NCBI GenBank assembly: GCA_013698285.1
Contig: JACCVE010000243.1
Coordinates: forward strand, 1-5,098
DNA length: 5,098 nucleotides
Reading direction: 5' to 3'
From: Chloroflexia bacterium
Lineage (GTDB): Bacteria > Chloroflexota > Chloroflexia > Thermomicrobiales > UBA6265
Under the pieces are notes generated by a model that saw nothing but the letters and a program-made list of their open reading frames with translations, did no database searches and was not told the DNA's origin. The translations under genes were made by a program, and so were the position numbers. Shown here piece after piece: positions 1 to 3,982 of the stretch. Each line of letters begins with the position of its first letter. The first letter of the stretch is position 1.

Positions 1-1
1 C

Positions 2-97
2 AAGTTGGCCGAGACGATCGTGGCCGCATGCTGTCCCGGCACCCCGATTGCGCCCCCGGCTGCGGCTGGTCGTCGCGGTGGGACCACCCGCCGCTAG
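2..97 (+). CDS. possible 3' end of an upstream gene (unrecognised)
   Basis: The frame beginning at base 2 is open from the window edge for 31 codons and closes with TAG at 95-97. The first residues (KLAETIVAACCPG) could be the end of a helix, and the tail after them is Ala, Pro, Arg and Gly rich. Most codons end in G or C, but the other two + frames are also open here and look similar, so the choice of frame is weak. In many bacteria ffh lies upstream of rpsP, but nothing here resembles the Met-rich end of Ffh. No function is proposed, and this may be non-coding. Confidence 0.2.
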   Translation, partial: KLAETIVAACCPGTPIAPPAAAGRRGGTTRR

Positions 98-208
98 TGA
101 CCGTGGTCTCGTCGTGGACCCGAGCGACGAGCACCGTGAGTATCGGGCGGCCCCTTGCCCGTCTCGAATCGTCCGGACGACTCCCCGGTCCGCTGCCGGC
201 GGCGGTGG

Positions 209-260
209 ATGGTCCTCATCCGCGTTGACGACCCATGGTCCTGATCCGCGTTGACGACCC
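209..260 (+). repeat. 26-bp tandem direct duplication (2 copies)
   Basis: Bases 209-234 and 235-260 are the same 26-mer head to tail with one difference (C217 versus G243). Each copy contains GTTGACGACC, so each carries a TTGACG box (225-230 and 251-256). Only the second box has a suitable -10 box downstream. The near identity suggests a recent duplication or selection to keep two copies of a binding site. Confidence 0.85.
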
Positions 261-280
261 GTGCATGGCGGTGCTAGACT
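251..280 (+). promoter_or_regulatory. candidate housekeeping promoter for rpsP
   Basis: TTGACG (251-256; 5 of 6 to TTGACA) and TAGACT (275-280; 4 of 6 to TATAAT) are 18 bp apart. This is the best promoter match upstream of rpsP. Transcription would start near 287 and leave a leader of about 170 nt. The -35 box is part of the second copy of the 26-bp duplication. The prediction rests on consensus match alone. Confidence 0.55.
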
Positions 281-458
281 CCGCCGTCGTGCGCCCGGGC
301 TCGGGATCGGCCATGGGTCGCTCCTCGTGACCTAGATCGGGTGCTTTGATCGAATGTCCAGAGATCGCTGACACCACAGTCGCCGTCGATGGTCCCACGG
401 GATCGGTCCGGGGCGATCGCCCAATCGATGTGTCTTATCCAGTAGGGAGCAACACCGC
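281..458 (+). other. rpsP leader region, no gene seen
   Basis: No convincing ORF lies between the candidate promoter and rpsP. The stretch contains a perfect 12-bp palindrome, GGGCGATCGCCC (411-422), which could form a hairpin about 36 nt before the start codon. A clear Shine-Dalgarno AGGGAG lies at 444-449, nine bases before the GTG. I do not recognise a known ribosomal-protein leader or riboswitch. Confidence 0.4.
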
Positions 459-845
459 GTGATCAAGCTGCGACTGCGTCGAATGGGGGCCAAGCGACGG
501 CCGAGCTATCGGATCGTGGCGGCCGAGAGCCGTTCGCCGCGCGATGGCCGGTTCATCGAGTCGGTCGGGCACTACGACCCGCTGACCGACCCTGCCACGA
601 TCAAGATCGACGAGGAGCGCGTCCGGTACTGGCTCAGCAACGGGGCCCAGCCCACGGAGACGGTGGCCAGCATCTTTAAGCGCCACGGTATCACGCGGGG
701 GAAGTGGCCCAACACGACCCAGACGGAACGGGTCTCGACGGCCGTGGACGGTGAGGTCCCGGCGGAGGTCGCCGCCCCGGTCGCCCCGGCGAAGGTGACC
801 CGGGCCCGGCGCCCGGCCGCCGCGAGCACGACGCCGGCTACCTGA
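459..845 (+). CDS. rpsP: 30S ribosomal protein bS16
   Basis: This is the small-subunit protein that binds 16S rRNA and is needed for 30S assembly. Residues 1-80 are a textbook bS16 fold: IKLRLRRMGAKRRPSYRIV at the start, then SPRDGRFIESVGHYDP (26-41), KIDEERVRYWLSNGAQPTET (49-68, the helix contacting rRNA) and ASIFKRHGI (70-78). The start is GTG, chosen because the family begins at exactly this residue and AGGGAG (444-449) lies nine bases upstream. At 128 residues it is longer than the usual 80-90; residues 90-128 form an Ala/Pro/Thr-rich, probably disordered tail ending in a small basic patch (TRARR). C-terminal extensions of this kind also occur in other high-GC bacteria. It heads the rpsP-khpA-rimM cluster, but hairpins and a possible new promoter follow it, so the downstream genes may be expressed separately as well. 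Confidence 0.97.
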   Translation: MIKLRLRRMGAKRRPSYRIVAAESRSPRDGRFIESVGHYDPLTDPATIKIDEERVRYWLSNGAQPTETVASIFKRHGITRGKWPNTTQTERVSTAVDGEVPAEVAAPVAPAKVTRARRPAAASTTPAT

Positions 846-877
846 TCCTTCGCGATCGAGACACGGTGATGGGAACC

Positions 878-896
878 CGGGGCGTGAGACGCCCCG
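878..896 (+). terminator. GC-rich hairpin after rpsP (possible terminator or attenuator)
   Basis: CGGGGCGT (878-885) and ACGCCCCG (889-896) form a perfect 8-bp stem closed by a 3-nt GAG loop, 32 nt after the rpsP stop. No T-tract follows, so it is not a classical intrinsic terminator. It could pause polymerase or protect the rpsP 3' end from exonucleases. Confidence 0.5.
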
Positions 897-900
897 CTCA

Positions 901-926
901 CGGGGGTGGCCTTCGGGTTGCCCCCG
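901..926 (+). terminator. 11-bp hairpin with C(UUCG)G tetraloop
   Basis: CGGGGG (901-906) pairs with CCCCCG (921-926). The stem continues through three G-U wobbles and two C-G pairs to a UUCG loop (912-915) closed by C911-G916, the unusually stable C(UUCG)G form. Only a weak TTT (932-934) follows. It stands four bases after the 878-896 hairpin. Together they look like a termination or mRNA-end element between rpsP and khpA, leaky enough for readthrough. Confidence 0.55.
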
Positions 927-933
927 GCGGCTT

Positions 934-942
934 TGGTATGAT
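934..942 (+). promoter_or_regulatory. candidate extended -10 promoter for khpA-rimM
   Basis: TGGTATGAT fits the extended -10 form TGnTATAAT, with 5 of 6 matches in the hexamer (937-942). No good -35 box lies 17-18 bp upstream, where the UUCG hairpin sits; this is tolerable for extended -10 promoters. Transcription would begin near 949, giving a leader of about 50 nt before khpA. Confidence 0.4.
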
Positions 943-998
943 CGGGGTGAGATGGGCCGACCATCCACGACGGGAGCCGGGGGAGCGAGGGCGACACG

Positions 999-1499
999 AT
1001 GGATGATGCGCGCGGCGTCAGCGCCGGAGCCGGGCCCAGGCCCAGTGACGACGAGGGAGCGGACGATGCCCCGTTCGACGCGACCCAAGCCGGCATGGCC
1101 GGCCCCGGCGACGACGGCGGCTTCGCCGGGGAGGAGCCCTCGCCGGCACGGGCGGGTCAGGCCGGCGACGATGACGACGATGCGCCCGAGGACGACGAGG
1201 GCGATCCTGGTTGGGTGAACGCGGATACCCGTGTGGACGCCGGAGATGGCCAGGACCCGGTCGAGCGGCTGCGGGGCCTAGTCACCTATTTGGCCACGAA
1301 TTTGGTCGATGAGCCAGACGAGGTGGCCGTGACGGTCGAGCAGCGCGGCGCCGCCGTCCATGTCCAGGTCCAGGTCGCGCCGGACGACCTGGGCAAGGTG
1401 ATCGGCCGCCAGGGCCGCGTCGCCCGGGCCATGCGCACGACCCTGATGATCGCGGGTTCCCGCGACAACCTCCGGACTTCCCTTGCCATCGAAGAATAG
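999..1499 (+). CDS. khpA: KhpA-type single KH domain RNA-binding protein with long acidic N-terminal extension
   Basis: KhpA is a small KH-domain protein that binds many RNAs, usually with its partner KhpB/Jag, and affects cell growth and division; its gene commonly lies between rpsP and rimM, as here. The KH domain occupies about residues 84-166: DPVERLRGLVTYLATNLVD, beta strands at 108-126, then LGKVIGRQGRVARAMRTTL with the RNA-binding GxxG loop at G136-R-Q-G139. Typical KhpA is about 75-80 residues, so the 166-residue form has an extra 80 or so. That extension is rich in Asp, Glu, Gly and Ala (DDDDDAPEDDE at 57-67) and probably disordered. ATG 999 is chosen because GAGG (987-990) lies eight bases upstream. 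An internal GTG (1215) would give a 94-residue form but has a poorly placed ribosome site. The last 17 bases overlap rimM if rimM starts at 1483. Confidence 0.92.
   Translation: MDDARGVSAGAGPRPSDDEGADDAPFDATQAGMAGPGDDGGFAGEEPSPARAGQAGDDDDDAPEDDEGDPGWVNADTRVDAGDGQDPVERLRGLVTYLATNLVDEPDEVAVTVEQRGAAVHVQVQVAPDDLGKVIGRQGRVARAMRTTLMIAGSRDNLRTSLAIEE
1450..1465 (+). repeat. inverted repeat inside the end of khpA
   Basis: TCGCGGG (1450-1456) and CCCGCGA (1459-1465) flank TT. In mRNA this can form a hairpin ending 17 nt before the rimM TTG codon. As rimM has no clear Shine-Dalgarno, the hairpin could influence coupled translation. It also lies in coding sequence and may be incidental. Confidence 0.35.
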
Positions 1500-2238
1500 T
1501 CGCCCCGGCGACGCCGCGGACGTGGCCCCGGCCACGGGGGCGTCCGGCTCCACCACTCCCCCCCGAGACGGGGAACGGCCGGGCACACCATCGCACTCTC
1601 CCCGTCGCAAGGGGGGCAAGTCCGGTCCACCGCCCACGACCCCGGCACCGGGCACCGGGCGCACCCGGCCGGGCCGGACGCAGGGACGATTCCGGCGCCT
1701 GAGCGAGACGCTGGGCCCGGACGCCGCCGACGACCCTCGGGCGCAGTGGTTCACGGTTGGGATCATCACGGGCACCCACGGCATCGCCGGGGAGACCAAG
1801 GTCCGCCTGGTCACCGACGACCCCGAGTACCTGCTGACTCGCACGAGCTTGCTCGTCGGCGACGAGACGAGCCCCCGGAAGGTGCTCTCGACCCGGATGC
1901 ACGCCGGCCAGTTGCTGGTGATGTTCGCGGGGGTCACCACCCCCGAGGAGGCGGCGGCGCTGCGGGGCTTGCCGATCACCCTGCCGGGCTCAGAGGTCCG
2001 ACCGCTGGCCGAGGGCGAATTCTTCCATTATCAATTGATGGGGTTGGACGTCTTCGACGAGACCGACCAGCCGATCGGGAGGGTGACCGACCTGATCGAG
2101 ACGGGTGCCAACGATGTCCTGGTCATCTCTCCCGCCGAGGGACCGGACATCCTGCTGCCCTACCTGGCCGAGGTCGTCCTCTCGGTCGACCCCGTCGCCG
2201 GCCGGATGGTCGTCCGGCCCCTGGACTACGTGAATTAG
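1483..2238 (+). CDS. rimM: ribosome maturation factor RimM with basic, Pro-rich N-terminal extension
   Basis: RimM is a cytoplasmic factor that binds uS19 and helps mature the 3' head domain of 16S rRNA. The core starts at W89: FTVGIITGTHGIAGETKV (90-107) is the N-terminal RimM barrel signature, followed by AAALRGLPI (157-165), EFFHYQLMGLDVFD (179-192), and the PRC-barrel half with IGRVTDLIETGANDVLVI (198-215) and LLPYLAEVVLSVD (224-236). The core is about 163 residues, normal for the family. Residues 1-88 are extra: Pro, Arg, Gly and Thr rich, with roughly 15 Arg/Lys against 8 acidic residues. Only TTG 1483 and GTG 1522 precede the core in frame; no other ATG, GTG or TTG does, so some 75-88 residues of extension seem unavoidable. 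Neither start has a good Shine-Dalgarno. TTG 1483 overlaps khpA by 17 bases and GTG 1522 lies 22 bases after its stop, so coupling to khpA is likely. The stop codon TAG shares two bases with the heptad element. Confidence 0.93.
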   Translation: MPSKNSRPGDAADVAPATGASGSTTPPRDGERPGTPSHSPRRKGGKSGPPPTTPAPGTGRTRPGRTQGRFRRLSETLGPDAADDPRAQWFTVGIITGTHGIAGETKVRLVTDDPEYLLTRTSLLVGDETSPRKVLSTRMHAGQLLVMFAGVTTPEEAAALRGLPITLPGSEVRPLAEGEFFHYQLMGLDVFDETDQPIGRVTDLIETGANDVLVISPAEGPDILLPYLAEVVLSVDPVAGRMVVRPLDYVN

Positions 2239-2366
2239 TCGGAAGTCGGTAGACGGAAGAACGAGAGTCGAGGGGCAGGGGGCAGGGCACTCTTCCCGTC
2301 TAGCGTCTAGCGTCTAGCGTCTTGCGTCTTGCGTCTAGCGTCTACCGACTGCCGACTGCCGACCAG
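2237..2366. repeat. 130-bp heptad-repeat element between convergent genes
   Basis: The stretch between the rimM stop and the conserved end of the nucleosidase has a 7-bp period over most of its length. Reading +: AGTCGGA, AGTCGGT and AGACGGA (2237-2257); then GGGGCAG twice (2272-2285); then CGTCTAG three times (2297-2317), CGTCTTG twice (2318-2331), CGTCTAG (2332-2338), CGTCTAC (2339-2345) and CGACTGC twice (2346-2359). The outer ends, 2237-2255 and 2339-2357, form an inverted repeat with 18 of 19 matches. The pattern recalls the heptanucleotide short tandem repeats (STRR) described in cyanobacteria; membership in a named family is not established. It could act as a bidirectional transcript-end structure, although no T-tracts are present. 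Confidence 0.9.
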
Positions 2367-3182
2367 CACCCGGACGACCAGCGCGGCGGCGCGCTTGCCG
2401 ACCTCGGCGGTCGGGAACGCGGTGAATCCCCCGGCCAGGTCGGTGGCGGCATGGAACTCGTTGTTGGAGATGTCCTTCACCGTCAGGAAGGGCATGCCGT
2501 GCAGGGCGCAGACCTGGGCGATGGCGGCCGCCTCCATGTCCTCGCAGAGGGTGCCATGGCGGCCGTGGAGCAGGTCGAGGCGGGCGTGGGCTTGGGTCCA
2601 GATGTCGGCCGAGGCGACGGGCCCGGTATGGATGACCGGCTCGCGGTAGGCGACCCCGGCCGGCCAGCCCGCCTCGCGGGGCCACGGTTCGGGCGTCCAA
2701 CCCGCGGCGGCGCGGTGGGCCCGGTCGAGCCAGGCGGGATCGGACGCCAGGTCGGAGGCGGACATGGTCTCGCCGCCGACCTCGTAGGCGGTGCCCTTGA
2801 ACAGTTCCTCGCCGGTGGCCAGGATGTGGACGGCCGAGTGGTTGACCGCGCGGTCGCCGATCACCACGTCGCCCGGCAGGATATCGCGGCGGTGGGCGCC
2901 CGAGCAGCCGAAGTTGACGATCGCGTCCGGCCGGTGACGGGCGATGAGGCCCTCGGTCGCGGCGGCGGCGTTGACCATCCCCATCCCGGAACGGACGATC
3001 ACCAACTCGTGCTGGCCGAGGCGGGCGTGACGCTCCAGCCACGGTCCGTCGAGTCCCTCGGCCTCGACCCGCAGGGCGCCGAGGAGATGGACCAATTCGG
3101 CCTCCATCGCCACCACGATGCCGATGGTCGATGGGCGACGAGGGGTCCGGTCGGTGGCGGCCGTGGAGTCATGGTCGGGCAT
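2307..3182 (-). CDS. MTA/SAH nucleosidase-like protein (PNP_UDP_1 family) with Asn at the usual catalytic Asp
   Basis: The family hydrolyses the N-glycosidic bond of methylthioadenosine and S-adenosylhomocysteine, releasing adenine in the cytoplasm. Seen here: IGIVVAMEAELVHLL (20-34) with E29 at the position of E. coli MTAN Glu12; SGMGMVNAA (65-73); NFGCSGAHRRDILPGDVVI (90-108); EDMEAAAIAQVC (214-225), the ribose-binding Met-Glu; and TVKDISNNE (234-242). Where MTAN has the catalytic Asp of AISD, this protein has N240. As far as I recall, futalosine hydrolase (MqnB) relatives also have Ser-Asn there, so the substrate is open. It has 291 residues against about 230 for E. coli MTAN. The excess is an N-terminal leader of about 18 residues, an insertion around 140-190, and a tail (274-291) encoded entirely by the heptad element. 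ATG 3182 is preferred because AGGA lies seven bases upstream and the family fold starts soon after. A GTG at 3290 in the same frame would add 36 residues from AT-richer, non-coding-like DNA. It converges on rimM. Confidence 0.85.
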   Translation of the reverse strand: MPDHDSTAATDRTPRRPSTIGIVVAMEAELVHLLGALRVEAEGLDGPWLERHARLGQHELVIVRSGMGMVNAAAATEGLIARHRPDAIVNFGCSGAHRRDILPGDVVIGDRAVNHSAVHILATGEELFKGTAYEVGGETMSASDLASDPAWLDRAHRAAAGWTPEPWPREAGWPAGVAYREPVIHTGPVASADIWTQAHARLDLLHGRHGTLCEDMEAAAIAQVCALHGMPFLTVKDISNNEFHAATDLAGGFTAFPTAEVGKRAAALVVRVLVGSRQSVDARRKTQDARR

Positions 3183-3189
3183 CGAGGGT

Positions 3190-3193
3190 TCCT
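3190..3193 (-). promoter_or_regulatory. ribosome binding site deciding the nucleosidase start
   Basis: On the - strand AGGA (within CCCAGGAACCC) precedes ATG 3182 by seven bases. It supports this start over the in-frame GTG at 3290 and an in-frame ATG at 3233. Confidence 0.6.
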
Positions 3194-3260
3194 GGGTGAT
3201 CGTCCGGACGGCGAATTTTGGGGAAGGTACCATATTCCCCCGGGCTAGAGAGAATGCTTT

Positions 3261-3271
3261 GGAGGAAGGTG
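3261..3271 (+). promoter_or_regulatory. very strong Shine-Dalgarno-like sequence on the + strand
   Basis: GGAGGAAGGTG contains two consecutive matches to the anti-Shine-Dalgarno (GGAGG and AAGGTG). AAGGTG ends eight bases before ATG 3280 and GGAGG ends nine bases before ATG 3275. Such a stretch is unusual on the non-coding side of this region and is the main support for the small ORF at 3280. Confidence 0.4.
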
Positions 3272-3279
3272 AAGATGAT

Positions 3280-3393
3280 ATGGAGACCACGTTTGTAGGG
3301 TTTCTGCTGGAGTCGCCCTATCAGGGTACCGTTGCTTCTATATGGAACGCCGTGTTCGCTGGCAGGGCGCAGCAAGCGGCGCCCCTACGATAG
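3280..3393 (+). CDS. possible 37-residue small protein, unrecognised
   Basis: ATG 3280 opens a 37-codon frame ending at TAG 3391-3393. It is preceded at good distance by one of the best ribosome-site matches in the window (AAGGTG, 3266-3271). The product begins METTFVGFLL, continues with ESPYQGTVASIWNAVFAG and ends in GRAQQAAPLR. The middle is mildly hydrophobic, but there is no clear membrane helix. The last ten residues are read from the GGGCGC/GCGCCC repeat, and such palindromic repeats often yield meaningless open frames. No + strand promoter is obvious. It lies opposite the 5' region of the nucleosidase transcript, so it could be a small gene, an antisense transcript, a gene remnant or chance. 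I recognise no family. Confidence 0.25.
   Translation: METTFVGFLLESPYQGTVASIWNAVFAGRAQQAAPLR
3337..3365 (-). promoter_or_regulatory. weak candidate promoter for the nucleosidase gene
   Basis: On the - strand CTGCCA (3360-3365) and TATAGA (3337-3342) are 17 bp apart, each matching four of six consensus bases. Transcription would start near 3330, leaving a leader of about 148 nt containing TAGGG/CCCTA and GGGGAA/TTCCCC hairpins. It is the best pair I found in this gap, but it is not strong. Confidence 0.3.
3364..3386. repeat. GGGCGC...GCGCCC palindromic repeat, REP-like
   Basis: GGGCGC (3365-3370) and GCGCCC (3379-3384) flank an 8-base spacer, with CTAC following. On the - strand it reads GTAGGGGCGC, spacer, GCGCCCT. 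Short palindromes with GTAGGGGCG ends are common as dispersed intergenic repeats in many bacteria. Only one copy is in this window, so the dispersed nature is inferred. Confidence 0.4.
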
Positions 3394-3442
3394 GTGTGCC
3401 AACCCGTGCACCGTTTGGCTCCGGACGTTACCCCCGTGTTTC

Positions 3443-3478
3443 GTTCGTCCGAACCATCACCGGGTCACTGTGACGTCA
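3443..3478. repeat. short palindromes just after the DUF1634 gene
   Basis: Three small palindromes crowd the 3' side of the - strand operon: GTTCG/CGAAC (3443-3454), GTCAC/GTGAC (3464-3474) and TGACGTCA (3471-3478). The last one overlaps the stop codon. They could help end the transcript, but none is followed by a T-tract and each stem is only four or five pairs. Confidence 0.3.
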
Positions 3479-3982
3479 GCGCACGAGGGCCAGGGTGATG
3501 CTGGTGCCGAGGATCAGGAGGACGGCGAGCGACAGGCCCGCGTAGACCCGGTCGCCCGCCCGGGCGAAGCTGGCGCAGATGGCGAGGGCGGCGACGACCG
3601 GTGTCGCTATCAGGGCCATGATCGCCAGGTCGACCACGGCGGGACCCTCGCCCCGGCCGATGCCCCGGAGCACGTCCGCCAATGGGTCGGCCCGGTCGTG
3701 GAGCGGCTGGTCGCGGAGGATGGCCAGGACCAGGCCCGCGACGAGCAGGGTGCCCCCGATCCGGAAGCCGGTCGTCAGGGTGGCGACCGCGACCCGGTAG
3801 GTCCGGTCGAGCGGGTCGGGGCCGGCGGGTCGTTCGCCCGATCCCTCCGTCGCCTCGCGGGCGATGTCCTCGGCCATGGCGGCGGTGGGCAGCAAGGTCG
3901 CGTCGACGGTCTTGTCGTCGGTCCCGACGGGGCCGTCACTGGAGAGAGACGGACGTGTGGTGTCGTCACGGGAAAAACTCAT
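3476..3982 (-). CDS. DUF1634-like three-helix membrane protein, partner of the TauE permease
   Basis: The 168-residue product has a hydrophilic N-terminus of about 60 residues, rich in Asp, Thr and Ser, then three predicted membrane helices: about 64-89 (TLTTGFRIGGTLLVAGLVLA in the middle), 115-139 (VVDLAIMALIATPVVAALAI) and 147-167 (AGLSLAVLLILGTSITLALV). It ends one residue after the third helix. The three-helix layout, the FRIGGTLLVAGLVL motif and the position directly after a TauE/SafE gene fit DUF1634 (PF07843), a family of unknown function often found beside such permeases. The ATG overlaps the permease stop in ATGA (3979-3982) and has no strong ribosome site of its own, so translation is probably coupled and the two proteins made in fixed ratio. 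A role as a permease subunit or regulator is inferred from context. The N-terminal region is the least conserved-looking part. Confidence 0.75.
   Translation of the reverse strand: MSFSRDDTTRPSLSSDGPVGTDDKTVDATLLPTAAMAEDIAREATEGSGERPAGPDPLDRTYRVAVATLTTGFRIGGTLLVAGLVLAILRDQPLHDRADPLADVLRGIGRGEGPAVVDLAIMALIATPVVAALAICASFARAGDRVYAGLSLAVLLILGTSITLALVR

Larger units (their letters stand above)
3183..3475. other. intergenic region between nucleosidase and DUF1634 gene, with an AT-richer patch
   Basis: This 293-base gap is the longest in the right half. Bases 3211-3350 are about 51% GC by hand count, well below the surroundings. It holds a candidate - strand promoter, a candidate + strand small ORF, the hairpin GGGGAA (3220-3225) / TTCCCC (3235-3240) around the KpnI-type palindrome GGTACC, and a GGGCGC/GCGCCC repeat. 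I recognise no riboswitch, tRNA or other structured RNA. Confidence 0.5.

Noticed and set aside
168..179. ATCGTCCGGACG also present at 3199-3210, a possible shared operator
   Set aside because: A 12-base match between two places in 5 kb of GC-rich DNA is expected about once by chance.
411..422. GCGATCGC core resembling the cyanobacterial HIP1 palindrome
   Set aside because: Only one copy was noticed in the window; HIP1 is defined by high frequency, and no cyanobacterial genes are present.
435..1979. Several long - strand frames opposite rpsP, khpA and rimM
   Set aside because: The products are Arg/Pro/Gly/Ala-rich with no recognisable domain, and the + strand genes here are certain.
2272..2287. 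G-quadruplex in the G-rich centre of the heptad element
   Set aside because: There are only three runs of three or more G, so a standard four-run quadruplex cannot form; a two-layer form is possible but weak.
2322..3248. Long + strand open frames opposite the nucleosidase gene
   Set aside because: They are shadows on the reverse strand in GC-rich DNA, with Gly/Arg/Val-rich products and no family features; the - strand protein has clear conserved motifs.
3183..3290. Longer nucleosidase start (GTG 3290, 36 extra residues)
   Set aside because: The added part comes from AT-richer DNA and has no family match, while ATG 3182 has AGGA at a good distance.
3183..3330. SAM or SAH riboswitch in front of the nucleosidase
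   Set aside because: The pathway would make sense, but none of the conserved cores I know could be matched in this leader.
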